64,000 bases of DNA from Phototrophicus methaneseepsis (GCF_015500095.1 NZ_CP062983.1:2170001-2234000); one strand, 5' to 3'; positions 9,163 through 18,297 are shown, counted from the first letter of the stretch. The notes: a model not told the origin generated them from the letters alone. Numbers and translations are program-made.

Positions 9163-9225
9163 GACAAGACGCTTGTCTATGTATGAAGCTGTATTACCAG
9201 CTTTTTCATCACTTTACATGATGAA
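9163..9225 (+). other. Cluster of three small hairpins upstream of the radical SAM gene
   Basis: Three consecutive inverted repeats: GACAAG/CTTGTC (9163-9177), AAGCTG/CAGCTT followed by TTTTT (9186-9206, terminator-like) and TTCATC/GATGAA (9205-9225). No gene on this strand ends here, so this could be the 3' end of a small RNA, or chance structure in the gap between divergent genes. Confidence 0.3.
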
Positions 9226-9293
9226 TGTCATAATTACTTTGCTAGGCTAAATAAATCGTGCTAGAGTGATTTGCGGAGCACTTAGCTGAATAC

Positions 9294-9394
9294 GGGGAGC
9301 CCAACAGGCGATTGAGGTCTTAGCAATCGCTCAAGAGGATTCCTGTCCCTGCGTCGCTGCTTCTGCGAATGGATTCTCCCCTCTTCCCCTGTTG
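9294..9394 (+). ncRNA. Structured 5' leader, possible cis-regulatory RNA
   Basis: Nested complementary segments precede the radical SAM gene: GGGGAG (9294-9299) with CTCCCC (9376-9381); ACAGG (9304-9308) with CCTGT (9342-9346); GCGATTG (9308-9314) with CAATCGC (9324-9330). CAACAGG (9302-9308) can instead pair with CCTGTTG (9388-9394), which would exclude two of the other stems. This is consistent with a switchable leader, but no known riboswitch class was recognised. Confidence 0.4.
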
Positions 9395-9426
9395 TACGCC
9401 CCGGCCAACACGAAAGGCAATTCAAA

Positions 9427-10707
9427 ATGCAGTTGTCAAAGCGTGATCTCTATCGGTTTCCGTGGTCAGGCAACGATAACCCTATCGGGTGGTTGGAAGT
9501 GACTGACAGGTGTAATACTTATTGCCGTGGGTGCTATCGCATTAACGGCATGCAGGGGCACAAATCTCTGGAACAGGTGAAAGAGGAGATTGCCCTCCTG
9601 AAGAAGTGGCGGAACTGCGATAATATCTCCGTCGCAGGTGGTGAGCCGCTCATCCATCCAGACATCCTGGATATTATCGCTTATATCCGCAGTCTGAAGA
9701 TGAAACCGCTCATCCTCACCAACGGCATCAAGCTAGACCATGATCGCCCCTTTATGGTTGAGCTGAAAAAAGCTGGTGTAACGGGCTTCACCTTCCACAT
9801 TGATAGTGAGCAGCAGCGCCCTCATTGGAAGGGCAAGTCGGAGACGGATCTCTTCGAACTACGGCAGCACTTTGCCGATATGGCCCACTCCATTGGTGGG
9901 TTGTACGTTAGCTTTGGCATGACCGTTTACCCGGCCAACATTGACTTCGTGCCCCAGTTGGTGAAATGGGCCAATAGGAATATTGATCGTGTGAATGGCC
10001 TTGTGTTCATCAGCTTCCGCAATGCGGCGTTAGAGGGCGAATATGACTATTTTGCAGGTGGACGCCCCATCAACCCGCAGACGAGCTATGTGGCTGATTC
10101 GATGGAAGAATCTTATCTGACCTCCGTCGATATTTATAACAAGATCAAAGAAGATTTCCCGCATTACGAAGCATCCTCTTATATGGGTGGCAGCCAGACA
10201 GAAGATAAAATTACATGGCTGGTCTCGGCACAATTAGGTACCAGGAAGAACATGTATGGCTCTGCTGGTGCAAAGATGATGGAGTTATTCCAGGTTTTCC
10301 ATCATCTGCGTTATGGCACCTATATGATTTATTCGCCGCGCAACACTGTGCCGAAGATCGCTCTGCTGGCGGGTTCGTTCGATAAGGGTATTCGGGCAAC
10401 GGTTGGCAAGCTGTGGGAAGGCATTCGTAAGAACCCGGTCGAGCTTTTGCGTCCGGTCTATATGCAGAGCATAGGCATCATTCAGGGGCCGGATCTGTTG
10501 GAGGATGGCCGCGTCGATATGTGCGAAAGCTGCCCGGATATGACAGTTTGGGATGGGCGTCTTGTGCATTCATGCCGTATGGATGAATGGCGTCTCTATG
10601 GCAACTACGTAACCGTTCAACCGCATTCAGCAGTGATTAATACGGAAAATATCCCCGTCAATGAAGTGGCACAGGCGCCAGCATCTGCTGAAGTCACAGT
10701 CGAGTAA
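9427..10707 (+). CDS. Radical SAM domain protein
   Basis: Iron-sulfur enzyme expected to cleave S-adenosylmethionine to a 5'-deoxyadenosyl radical. The 426-residue protein has the CX3CX2C cluster motif early (Cys29, Cys33, Cys36 in DRCNTYCRGCYR) and the GGEP motif (SVAGGEPLIHPD). Near the C terminus an extra cysteine set (DMCESCPDMTVWDG, then HSCRMDEW) suggests a second metal site, as in SPASM-like proteins. AAAGG about 9 bp before the ATG supports the start. No partner peptide, cofactor pathway or maturase gene lies nearby, so the reaction is unknown. It sits behind a structured leader and ends in a bidirectional terminator. Confidence 0.82.
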   Translation: MQLSKRDLYRFPWSGNDNPIGWLEVTDRCNTYCRGCYRINGMQGHKSLEQVKEEIALLKKWRNCDNISVAGGEPLIHPDILDIIAYIRSLKMKPLILTNGIKLDHDRPFMVELKKAGVTGFTFHIDSEQQRPHWKGKSETDLFELRQHFADMAHSIGGLYVSFGMTVYPANIDFVPQLVKWANRNIDRVNGLVFISFRNAALEGEYDYFAGGRPINPQTSYVADSMEESYLTSVDIYNKIKEDFPHYEASSYMGGSQTEDKITWLVSAQLGTRKNMYGSAGAKMMELFQVFHHLRYGTYMIYSPRNTVPKIALLAGSFDKGIRATVGKLWEGIRKNPVELLRPVYMQSIGIIQGPDLLEDGRVDMCESCPDMTVWDGRLVHSCRMDEWRLYGNYVTVQPHSAVINTENIPVNEVAQAPASAEVTVE

Positions 10708-10721
10708 GCACATATTTCAGG

Positions 10722-10756
10722 AAAATCGGGGCGTATTTATGATGCGCCCCGGTTTT
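10722..10756. terminator. Bidirectional terminator between radical SAM and GH2 genes
   Basis: A stem of about 12 bp with one G-U pair (10722-10733 with 10745-10756), flanked by A-tract and T-tract, serves both convergent genes. The stop codon of the minus-strand GH2 gene (10737-10739) lies inside the loop. Confidence 0.88.
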
Positions 10757-13109
10757 TATATTGCGTTGGCGCTGTTTTTTTCACCCCTGTTACAAAATCA
10801 ACCACTTGTGCAACCCATGAGATGAACTTGAGCGGTAGCTGCTGTCGTAACATCAACTCCGCAAGGGGTTCGCGCAGGCGCAAGGGCAGCAGCTTGACCA
10901 ACGGATTGACCGTCTCATTGGTCAGGCTGGGAGCATCATCCCGATCAAATACTTTGGTGCCCAGGTAACGATTGAACTTCCAGGGGTAACCTCTTGGGCG
11001 CTTTAATGGTTGGAAAGGCCGCTTATAGTCATTTTCGCAGAGCAGGTCACCATCGGCTGTGTGGACGCTGAGCCGGATTTCTGCACAATTGCGCCGTGCA
11101 ATAGGCCATTGAACAGGCATCACTTCTTGAGAGGCGTTTGCTTGAATATAGAAAGATGTTTCGCCTTCATGGCGAGTTTGCCCGTGCTGGTCTTTGATTT
11201 GCCAGCGGATCGTGACATCTTGATAAGCTTGCTGTGTATCATTGAAGATCCACAAGGCTTTAGGCTGACGTCCATCATGTTCAAGGGCAATATGCAGTGG
11301 CTGAGAAGCTCGTCGCAGGGCATCGTAGCCCCCTTTGGGGATGCGATGTGCATCTAATACGCCACATCCCACCTGCGGGACGAGATCAGCCAGCCAGAAG
11401 TGAATATAGCCCGCACAGGATAATGACCTCAAACGCCGGAAGTGCTCAACATGATACTGGGTCAGTACAGCCTGATAAGCCCATATGGAGTCAATCGTTG
11501 GTTCATCCAGGTGATCAAGCCGCTGCCATGTATCCGGATAGGCGCGCAGGGTCTCTAACGCGGCAGGCGTTTCGACACCAAACTCCGTGTTGATGAGCGG
11601 ATAGTGTTTGTATACGTCGGTGTAGCGGCTGCTCCAGATGGCCCCATAGTATGAGTGAGAATCCCCGGATCGCTGCCAGTCTTCCTCGATCTGCCCGGAG
11701 CAGATAAAAACAGGGCGAGTTGGGTCCTGTTGTTGGGCATCCGCATAGAGAGCCGGGTCAGGGTGATATTCCAGATTCTGGCGGCGCATGAGGACCATAG
11801 TCGGCTCATTATGGCAGGCCCAGGTCATAATCGAAGCGTGATTTTGCAGCATCCCAATCATATCGTGTTGTAAATCGCGGGCGCGCTGCTCAAATGCCAG
11901 TGAACTATCATGAATCCAATTCAGCTCAAAATCTTGCCAGACGAGCATCCCGGCTTCGTCACACAGGTCGTATAGCTCCGACGGCGAGACGTGCACATGG
12001 ACGCGCAGTAAATTCAGGTTCGCGTCTTTTGCCAGGGCAAGATCACGCGACAATGTCGCCTCTGTGCATTCGGAGAGGTAAAGCGATGGAATATAAGAGA
12101 TGCCGCGTATGTAGACGGGCCGCTCGTTGATCCAATAGGTAAATCGTTGCGGTGTGCGTTCCAGATGGACCGTACGCACGCCAAACTTCGCCCGTTTATG
12201 GGCTGTCGGGGCCTGATCCTGGTTGGATAACGTTGCATCAAGCTGATACAGATTCGGCAAGCCCTGATCCCACGGCCACCATAAGCGAACATCGGGAATC
12301 TGCAAGGTATGATCGATTGTGTGGGTACTCGGCGGTACCTCGATATCGAGATGCTTCGTTACACCCTCACCGTCGTGATTATGAGCGCTGACCTGGAGTT
12401 GTAATTGCCCCTGCCATGGTTGTGACGTGCTGTTATGCACACGCAGCCGGACATCAACATGACCATTGAGTTCAGTCCGTATCCGCATATGGTCAATGCT
12501 GATGCCCTGGTCCAGCAGCAGCCAGACGGGCCGCCAGATACCTAGCGGATTCACGTTTGGGGGGATGACACCCTCCCCGTGTTCATACAACCCTTTGACG
12601 AGGTGCCGCACGATGTGATCTGATGGATAGGTGCCGGATGGGTTTGGTGCGTCCCAGGGGGATGTCACCCGTACGGTGATGACAACTTCGTCGCCAGCCT
12701 CTAAATCGTCCAGAATAGCCGTTATATCAAAATCAAAGGGTGCAAAATGCCCTTCATGCTGCCCCACAAAGACATCATTCACCCACACCTCTGCAAAATA
12801 ATCGACACCTTCAAAGCGAAGACGAACCCGCTTATAGGGGCCTTCAGGCTTCTGGAAAGTCCGGTGATAGATCCAGGCTTGTTCGTTGATTTTGCGTAGA
12901 TGGTTGCCCCAATAAGGTCGATCAGGATAAAGTGCCGTCTGCAAATGGGCACATTCCGGCACATTATAAAGGGATTGTGTGGTCGTGAGGGGCGTGTCGT
13001 TGGGGGAGAAAAGCTGATCTAGCGGTATGGAGTAGACCTGCCAGTTCCCCGTTAAACGGATGGCTTTAAACAGGTCATCATGGGGTGCTGAACGCTGTTG
13101 TTGATTCAT
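10737..13109 (-). CDS. Glycoside hydrolase family 2, beta-mannosidase-like
   Basis: Cytoplasmic retaining exo-glycosidase, 790 residues from the ATG at 13109; an in-frame TTG at 13166 is less likely and the ribosome binding site is weak either way. It shows the GH2 order: jelly-roll sugar-binding domain (VWVNDVFVGQHEGHFAPFDFD), immunoglobulin-like domain, then a TIM barrel with the acid/base Glu in WACHNEP and the candidate nucleophile Glu in LINTEFGVE. The family includes beta-mannosidases, beta-galactosidases and beta-glucuronidases; the overall arrangement looks closest to beta-mannosidase. The DeoR/LacI chimeric regulator immediately upstream on the same strand probably controls it. No transporter is adjacent. 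Confidence 0.85.
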   Translation of the reverse strand: MNQQQRSAPHDDLFKAIRLTGNWQVYSIPLDQLFSPNDTPLTTTQSLYNVPECAHLQTALYPDRPYWGNHLRKINEQAWIYHRTFQKPEGPYKRVRLRFEGVDYFAEVWVNDVFVGQHEGHFAPFDFDITAILDDLEAGDEVVITVRVTSPWDAPNPSGTYPSDHIVRHLVKGLYEHGEGVIPPNVNPLGIWRPVWLLLDQGISIDHMRIRTELNGHVDVRLRVHNSTSQPWQGQLQLQVSAHNHDGEGVTKHLDIEVPPSTHTIDHTLQIPDVRLWWPWDQGLPNLYQLDATLSNQDQAPTAHKRAKFGVRTVHLERTPQRFTYWINERPVYIRGISYIPSLYLSECTEATLSRDLALAKDANLNLLRVHVHVSPSELYDLCDEAGMLVWQDFELNWIHDSSLAFEQRARDLQHDMIGMLQNHASIMTWACHNEPTMVLMRRQNLEYHPDPALYADAQQQDPTRPVFICSGQIEEDWQRSGDSHSYYGAIWSSRYTDVYKHYPLINTEFGVETPAALETLRAYPDTWQRLDHLDEPTIDSIWAYQAVLTQYHVEHFRRLRSLSCAGYIHFWLADLVPQVGCGVLDAHRIPKGGYDALRRASQPLHIALEHDGRQPKALWIFNDTQQAYQDVTIRWQIKDQHGQTRHEGETSFYIQANASQEVMPVQWPIARRNCAEIRLSVHTADGDLLCENDYKRPFQPLKRPRGYPWKFNRYLGTKVFDRDDAPSLTNETVNPLVKLLPLRLREPLAELMLRQQLPLKFISWVAQVVDFVTGVKKTAPTQYKNRGAS

Positions 13110-13235
13110 AAAAGAAACAATATAGGTGTGGATCCAGTTTTCGTAATTCTCAGATTTGTCATGCAATCTTATCGAACATGTACGACCATATCACAGCGAT
13201 GGTTGCAATAACAGTGAGTTTCATCCATATAGGGT

Positions 13236-14291
13236 TCATTCATCTGCTTGGCCGCCACAGGATTGCCTCACAATCAGCGAAGTGGGCGTGGTAATTTGCA
13301 AAGAGATTTCGTCCGGGTCTTCGATACGCTGCACAATGCGCTCGGCAGCGAGCTTGCCCATATAAGCCTTATGAACATGGACGGTCGTCAGCGGCGGGAA
13401 GGTGAAGGCTGACTCCTGAATATTATCGAAACCCGTCACAGCAATATCTTCCGGCACACGATGCCCATTCTTGAGCAACCATTGCATGACACCAACCGCA
13501 ATGCGATCTGAGGCACAGGCGATAGCTGTCGGCGGGGTCTTTAGCGCCATGAGCTGGGCTGCGCCCTGCTCGCCCATTTCCGGCAGCCAACCGTCGAGGC
13601 CTGCTTTAATTTCCACATGTAGGGTCGGGTCATCATCCAGACCGTTCTCATGGATAGCCTGCATAAAACCTTGATAGCGAAAGTCCTTATATCCTGTGAT
13701 AAAGCCAATACGTTGATGCCCCAGGCGAATCAGGTGTTGCGTGACCATCTGCATCCCATCGAAGCCATCAAATGTGATGAGATCATATTCACGGCCTATC
13801 GAATGCACCGTTGTGACGAGATGCTCAATATGCTGGCGAAGGTAAGTGACGCTTTCTGCGAATTTGTGTGTGCCCAGCATCAGGATGCCATCTACCGGGT
13901 TGGATTCCAACAAGGCCTTTGTTTGGGGGACGGTAGCTACATGGTAGTAGGTTTTTACGTAGGCTGTGCGATAGCCCAATTCCGTCAGGCGCTGATCTGC
14001 ACCCTCCAACACTTCATTGAAGAACGGGTCAGAATAGCGGTCCATCCTTGAGACGAGCAAGACCCCAATCTCACCCCGTATATTGGCCCTTGTGCGCTGT
14101 TTTTGGGGTAAAGCGCCCCCGTGCTGGCGCAAGATCAAGCCTGCGTCTGCCAACTCCTGGAAGTCACGACGAATCGTCGTTTCTGAGATGTTGAGGTTTT
14201 GTGCCAGGTCCCGCGTGCTCAATAAATCCTGTTGGCTGCTGGTGTCGTTGATCAGTTCAAGTATTTTTTGTTGACGTTCAGTTTTATTCAT
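13236..14291 (-). CDS. DeoR-type HTH / LacI-type sensor transcriptional regulator
   Basis: A 351-residue regulator joining two families. Residues 1-60 are a DeoR-type winged helix (RQQKILELIN, LSTRDLAQNLNISETTIRRDFQEL). From about residue 70 onward comes a GalR/LacI periplasmic-binding-like sensor (GVLLVSRMDRYSDPFFNEVLEGADQRL, ending VTGFDNIQESAFTFPPLTTV). Such chimeras are known among sugar regulators. It is about 126 bp upstream of the GH2 gene on the same strand, so it likely controls it, and it is divergent from the SH3b gene at 14600. The effector is presumably a sugar, by inference. Confidence 0.88.
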   Translation of the reverse strand: MNKTERQQKILELINDTSSQQDLLSTRDLAQNLNISETTIRRDFQELADAGLILRQHGGALPQKQRTRANIRGEIGVLLVSRMDRYSDPFFNEVLEGADQRLTELGYRTAYVKTYYHVATVPQTKALLESNPVDGILMLGTHKFAESVTYLRQHIEHLVTTVHSIGREYDLITFDGFDGMQMVTQHLIRLGHQRIGFITGYKDFRYQGFMQAIHENGLDDDPTLHVEIKAGLDGWLPEMGEQGAAQLMALKTPPTAIACASDRIAVGVMQWLLKNGHRVPEDIAVTGFDNIQESAFTFPPLTTVHVHKAYMGKLAAERIVQRIEDPDEISLQITTPTSLIVRQSCGGQADE

Positions 14292-14599
14292 GCTGTCGAT
14301 TCAGGTATCTGCTTTTATGCCGCCATTATAGCGCCTGTTTTCTAAGGCTTAATGACGACAATCCTACCGCGTTTCAGGTCGATTGGCACGGCTCAGAGCA
14401 CTTAAATAAGGAATTGTTTTTCTTGCTTTCTGCTAAATGGTGATGAGCAACGACCGTACGACATCGGCCTGGTAGCAAGCCGTATGACGATTTCGCCGTT
14501 TAGTGTGCGTCTGCTAAACGCTTCACCAACGGCACACTTAAGAACATCTATTTGGATGCCATAATGTGTATACGATCGTTTGCTATGAGGGAGTGCCTG
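14292..14599. promoter_or_regulatory. Divergent promoter region with inverted repeat and shared motif
   Basis: A 308-bp gap between the DeoR/LacI regulator and the SH3b gene, with no gene seen. It contains CGTTTAG (14497-14503) inverted against CTAAACG (14514-14520) with a 10-bp spacer. The sequence GCTAAACGCTTCACC (14513-14527) recurs at 25057-25071 with one mismatch. A weak promoter for the SH3b gene is possible at TTAAGA (14538) and TAATGT (14562), 18 bp apart. Confidence 0.5.
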
Positions 14600-15352
14600 A
14601 TGTTCCGCTATATCATGTTGTTGAGTGTGCTTTTATCGATGATGGTGGGTGTGGCTACTGTTGCCCAGGAGGAGGAAGAAGAGCCGCCGCCACGGCCTGT
14701 CGCAGGGAATATCTATGGCCTGGTGACAGTCGATCTGGCAGATATACGCACGGGGCCGGATTTCGCTTATCCGACTATCGGGCAGTTGCCATTGAATGCA
14801 TCTGTCGTTGTTTATGGCCGCTCTGGCGATTTTTTCAATCGGTGGGATGGGCGGCAATGGCTGGAAATCGACTATGGTAACAGCCACGCCTGGATTTATG
14901 CGCGCTTATTGCGTACCAGCATCGCGTTTAATAGTATCCCCCCCACTGGGCGCTTGCTGCCACGCAATGCTGACGGTCGTGTGCCGGATGTCTTCGACCT
15001 TTCGACAGATTTGTGTGCTCAATGGCCGACAAGTCCTTTCACACAATCAGCAGGGGATTTTTACGGTGGGCAGGAAGAAATTGAAGTGACATATCCGGGG
15101 ATGCCGGGTGCCAACGTCTACAGTGTGATTGTCATCTCGCCGGAGGGTGTACGCCGCGCATTCGACAGTGAGACGACCATAGCGACGATTCGCCTCGCAA
15201 GCTTGCCCGCGGAAGGTGGTACTTATACCTGGCGTGTCGCGCCTTACTGGACAGATTCACCTTATCGCTACCGCTGGCAGCAGGTTTGTCTGCTCCGTAC
15301 AGGCGGCACGATTGAAGTCCCGCCTTATGAGGAGCGCATCAGAGAGGAATAA
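14600..15352 (+). CDS. Exported SH3b-domain protein
   Basis: A predicted secreted protein of 250 residues. The start at 14600 follows GAGGGAG (14587-14593) by 6 bp and begins a clean signal peptide (MFRYIMLLSVLLS, cleavage predicted at TVA/QEE). An acidic and proline stretch (EEEEEPPP) precedes one bacterial SH3 domain (about residues 35-100: VDLADIRTGPDFAYPTIGQLPLNASVVVYG...). The C-terminal half looks like a beta-sandwich (YSVIVISPEGVRR, TYTWRVAPYW) with two cysteines. SH3b domains commonly bind cell-wall or protein ligands; no catalytic residues are evident. It opens, divergently from the regulator, the exported-protein cluster. Confidence 0.75.
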   Translation: MFRYIMLLSVLLSMMVGVATVAQEEEEEPPPRPVAGNIYGLVTVDLADIRTGPDFAYPTIGQLPLNASVVVYGRSGDFFNRWDGRQWLEIDYGNSHAWIYARLLRTSIAFNSIPPTGRLLPRNADGRVPDVFDLSTDLCAQWPTSPFTQSAGDFYGGQEEIEVTYPGMPGANVYSVIVISPEGVRRAFDSETTIATIRLASLPAEGGTYTWRVAPYWTDSPYRYRWQQVCLLRTGGTIEVPPYEERIREE

Positions 15353-15403
15353 GGTCCTTTGCTTTTTTGCAAACCTTTAGGTAACAAGGTCTTCAGCGAA
15401 ACA

Positions 15404-15429
15404 AAAACCCCTCTAGTGTGAGGGGTTTT
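15404..15429. terminator. Bidirectional terminator
   Basis: AAAACCCCTC and GAGGGGTTTT pair around a 6-base loop, with an A-tract on one side and a T-tract on the other. It lies between the convergent SH3b gene ending at 15352 and the SH3b gene ending at 15470. Confidence 0.88.
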
Positions 15430-15469
15430 CTATGTGTAACGCTTTTGTCAGCATCATCCGTGCTGTTGC

Positions 15470-16513
15470 CTAGCGGATTTGTGCTTCTAGGTTGTCGAGC
15501 TGCTCAAGGGTGGCCTGAAAGATGATCTTAGCATTGATGGCATCGTTGCGCGCAGTGTAAACATCATCTGGTTGAACGACCCCACATTGACGCATCGCAC
15601 CAATGGAATCTCTAAGATAGCGCACAGCTGTGACTGAACGCGGTGCGTAACGGTCAAGCTCTGGTAGTTGCTGCACGTCACCATCGCCGTAAAGATAGTT
15701 AGCGACTTCCGCGGGTGGGTTACAGGGCATGATCTCGCCCCTGAATACGGACCACCAGAAGTTTTCCAGGTTCTGGGCAAGCAGGAGCTTATCTTCTGTC
15801 CAGGTACGGAAGCGAGTAACCTGTTCTAGCTGTAGCTCCGGCGGGATGACAATAACCGGGATCGTTTCTAGCGGCGGTAGATTAGGAGCCTGTGGTAGCT
15901 GCATGACATCTGCACGCTGGCGTGTGGTGAAACCGCTTATCCATCCTTCTGTACCCAGATAATTCACATACAGCCAGGAGGCATCCTGGTTACGCTTTAT
16001 CGCTGGTACGATAACTGAGGGCGGAATATTCAGAATGCGTTGTGAGTTTTGTAAAGAAGGCCATGTACGCAGCGCCACACCTTCAATGATAAACACAGCA
16101 TAATCTGTAGTAACGGGTATGCCGTCCCCTGCGATGGTCGCATTTGCAGTTTCGTTGAAAGAGAGATACTCCGCGGCGAAGTCCCACAACAGCATTTCAT
16201 TGAACATCCACCCTAAGTTGGTCATGCGCCCTGGGCGTCGTACTTCAAACCATGTGCCATCCAAATTGCGGCTGACGATTTCAAGGCGTTCATCGGCAAA
16301 TACAGAGGCGACGGCTTCTGCTTCTTCCGAAGGCAGCACACGCACAAAGGCACTTTCTACATCGACAATTGCTGTAAAAGCTGTGCTGGCAGTAGTCTGG
16401 CTTATGGGTGTGGGCGTCGCTTGCATTGTAGGCGTTGCTTCCTGGGCTGTTAGCGGCCATTGAACAACAAGGAGGCATAACAACAGGATGCTATTTTTAA
16501 GGATTGCGTTCAT
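15470..16513 (-). CDS. Exported protein with two SH3b-like domains and helical C terminus
   Basis: 347 residues from the ATG at 16513, which overlaps the stop of the preceding gene as ATGA, so the pair is translationally coupled. A signal peptide ends at LTA/QEA. After a Thr/Pro-rich linker come two SH3b-like regions (VDVESAFVRVLPSEEAEAVASV and YAVFIIEGVALRTWPSLQNSQRI). The last 130 residues are helical with CNPPAEVANYLYGDGDV and a later Cys. A similar C-terminal arrangement occurs in the protein at 19960-20961, so these two are probably paralogues. It is last in the six-gene operon. Function unknown. Confidence 0.75.
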   Translation of the reverse strand: MNAILKNSILLLCLLVVQWPLTAQEATPTMQATPTPISQTTASTAFTAIVDVESAFVRVLPSEEAEAVASVFADERLEIVSRNLDGTWFEVRRPGRMTNLGWMFNEMLLWDFAAEYLSFNETANATIAGDGIPVTTDYAVFIIEGVALRTWPSLQNSQRILNIPPSVIVPAIKRNQDASWLYVNYLGTEGWISGFTTRQRADVMQLPQAPNLPPLETIPVIVIPPELQLEQVTRFRTWTEDKLLLAQNLENFWWSVFRGEIMPCNPPAEVANYLYGDGDVQQLPELDRYAPRSVTAVRYLRDSIGAMRQCGVVQPDDVYTARNDAINAKIIFQATLEQLDNLEAQIR

Positions 16514-18297
16514 CGGGCTACCCGCCATGTTTCAATATTCCAGAAAGGTTGGTTCGGCAATGGGTCAAAGCCAATGATGGTATCGCGTACGAGTACGAGG
16601 TCATTTGGCGCGAACAACCAGGCGTAGGGCAGGTCTTGCTGGAGCATCTGCTCTACAGCATGATACATTTCGGCTTGTTCGGTGATGTTGCAAAGAGGGA
16701 TTGTGCGCGCATCCTGCAGCAATGCTTCGGCTTCTGGATTTACATAGGAACCGATATTTAAGCCGCTACCCACGATGTCTTCTTCTCTGGCAAATAAACC
16801 GCTTAAATCCGGGCTGATAGGGAAACGTTGATGCCATGTGCCTAGATAGAGATCGAACTGTTGATATGTGATTTCGTTAAAGTCGACGGGGTAAATGTAT
16901 GCGCCGATGCCGACAGCTTCTAACTGACGCTGAATTAACTTTGCAATGCGCCCTAGTTCTGCCGTGTTATCGTAAGACAAATTAATGCTTAAGGCTGTGC
17001 CCGGTTCAGCGTAAAGGCAGTGGATGCAATCTAATATCCCGTTATTACCACGATCTCGCCAGCCGGCTTCTTCTAGTAGCTGGCGTGCTGCATCAGGATC
17101 ATATGGAATGGGGGCCAGGCTCTCGTCATGCGCCCAGGATTGCGGTAGCAATTGTGCGCTCATCGGAGTGCCATAACCATATGCGCCGACTTCAATGAGT
17201 TCCTGCACGTTAAGGGCATACTGCACAGCTTGCCGAATGCGAATATCGCTGAATAGTGGGTGCTGGCCTTGTTCGACAGGCTCGCCCAGGTTGTTGAAGG
17301 CACTTCTTCCTCTGTAGGGTTCTGCGAAGTTGAAGGCCATGTAATACCAGGACAGACCTGGATACTCTACCGACTGCACACCTTGCAGTGTGGTCAGGCT
17401 GTCGCGCACGTCCGACGGCGGATTAACCAGAATGTCCGTCTTGCCCTGGCGGAATGCGTCTACAGGGGAAATCTGCGCATCTGGTTCATTGAGTTCATAT
17501 GCCAATCGCCCATCGGGTGTTTCTAGCCGGATATGTTCCTGGGCCGTAAAATCGCGGAAGATAAAATCCCCGGCTGTTACATGAGGCCGCAGGTCGACTT
17601 CATGCCCGACCATAGCCCGAAATTGGGTGTTTGGATAATGCTCAACCCAGGCATTGTACTGTTCCTCCGGCGTGCCCTCTGCTGAAAAAGCCGCATAACT
17701 TTCTGCGAAATCTGTATCAAAGACATGATAGGGCACAACAGGTATATTCGCGTCCGTAATAGACTGGCAGTCTGGCGATGAGAAGTAGATCTCCAGCGTA
17801 TGATCATCTACCACGCGCATAAAGGGTACATCTTCCTGGATGATAGCGGTATAAGGCGATATGAACGTCCTGCTTTTGACAGCCAGATAACTATAGAACA
17901 CATCGTATGCTGTGATAGGCATGCCATCGCTCCACGTCATATCCTCCCTTAGCGTGACGCGGTACGTCTCTGCCGCTTGGGGTTCAATATTGAGTGCCAG
18001 CCCATCACGATCATGTGCATCCACAGGTTGCTGTGTCGCGGGGTCAATCGCAAACAGCATCGGGAACAGCCAGCTTGTGATGCGCTGGCATTCGTTGCTG
18101 TCACAGCGGAGTGGGTTGAGCGAGACAATTTCTGACAAGGGTACTGTGCTTGTTTCGCTGATGACGCCGCCTGTATGGATGGTGTCGGCATCTGTGATGA
18201 TAGCTTCCTGGGCATGAGTGGCCCCGATGAATATCATCAGCAGGTAGACCCAACACCATCGTCTAAAAGGCCGCAGTTTATGAAGTGATTGTTTCAT
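16510..18297 (-). CDS. Orphan ABC substrate-binding protein, family 5 (OppA/DppA-like)
   Basis: A 595-residue exported protein resembling peptide/nickel binding proteins: signal peptide (cleavage at THA/QEA), SEIVSLNPLRC near the mature N terminus, then YRVTLREDMTWSDGMPITAYDVFYSY and the family hallmark IRQAVQYALNVQEL. AGGAGT 7 bp upstream supports the start. Such receptors normally feed a Dpp/Opp transporter, yet no permease or ATPase gene lies in this operon; it is flanked by TPR and SH3b genes. It may have been recruited as a sensor or carrier, or may use a transporter encoded elsewhere. No lipobox is present. Confidence 0.85.
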   Translation of the reverse strand: MKQSLHKLRPFRRWCWVYLLMIFIGATHAQEAIITDADTIHTGGVISETSTVPLSEIVSLNPLRCDSNECQRITSWLFPMLFAIDPATQQPVDAHDRDGLALNIEPQAAETYRVTLREDMTWSDGMPITAYDVFYSYLAVKSRTFISPYTAIIQEDVPFMRVVDDHTLEIYFSSPDCQSITDANIPVVPYHVFDTDFAESYAAFSAEGTPEEQYNAWVEHYPNTQFRAMVGHEVDLRPHVTAGDFIFRDFTAQEHIRLETPDGRLAYELNEPDAQISPVDAFRQGKTDILVNPPSDVRDSLTTLQGVQSVEYPGLSWYYMAFNFAEPYRGRSAFNNLGEPVEQGQHPLFSDIRIRQAVQYALNVQELIEVGAYGYGTPMSAQLLPQSWAHDESLAPIPYDPDAARQLLEEAGWRDRGNNGILDCIHCLYAEPGTALSINLSYDNTAELGRIAKLIQRQLEAVGIGAYIYPVDFNEITYQQFDLYLGTWHQRFPISPDLSGLFAREEDIVGSGLNIGSYVNPEAEALLQDARTIPLCNITEQAEMYHAVEQMLQQDLPYAWLFAPNDLVLVRDTIIGFDPLPNQPFWNIETWRVAR

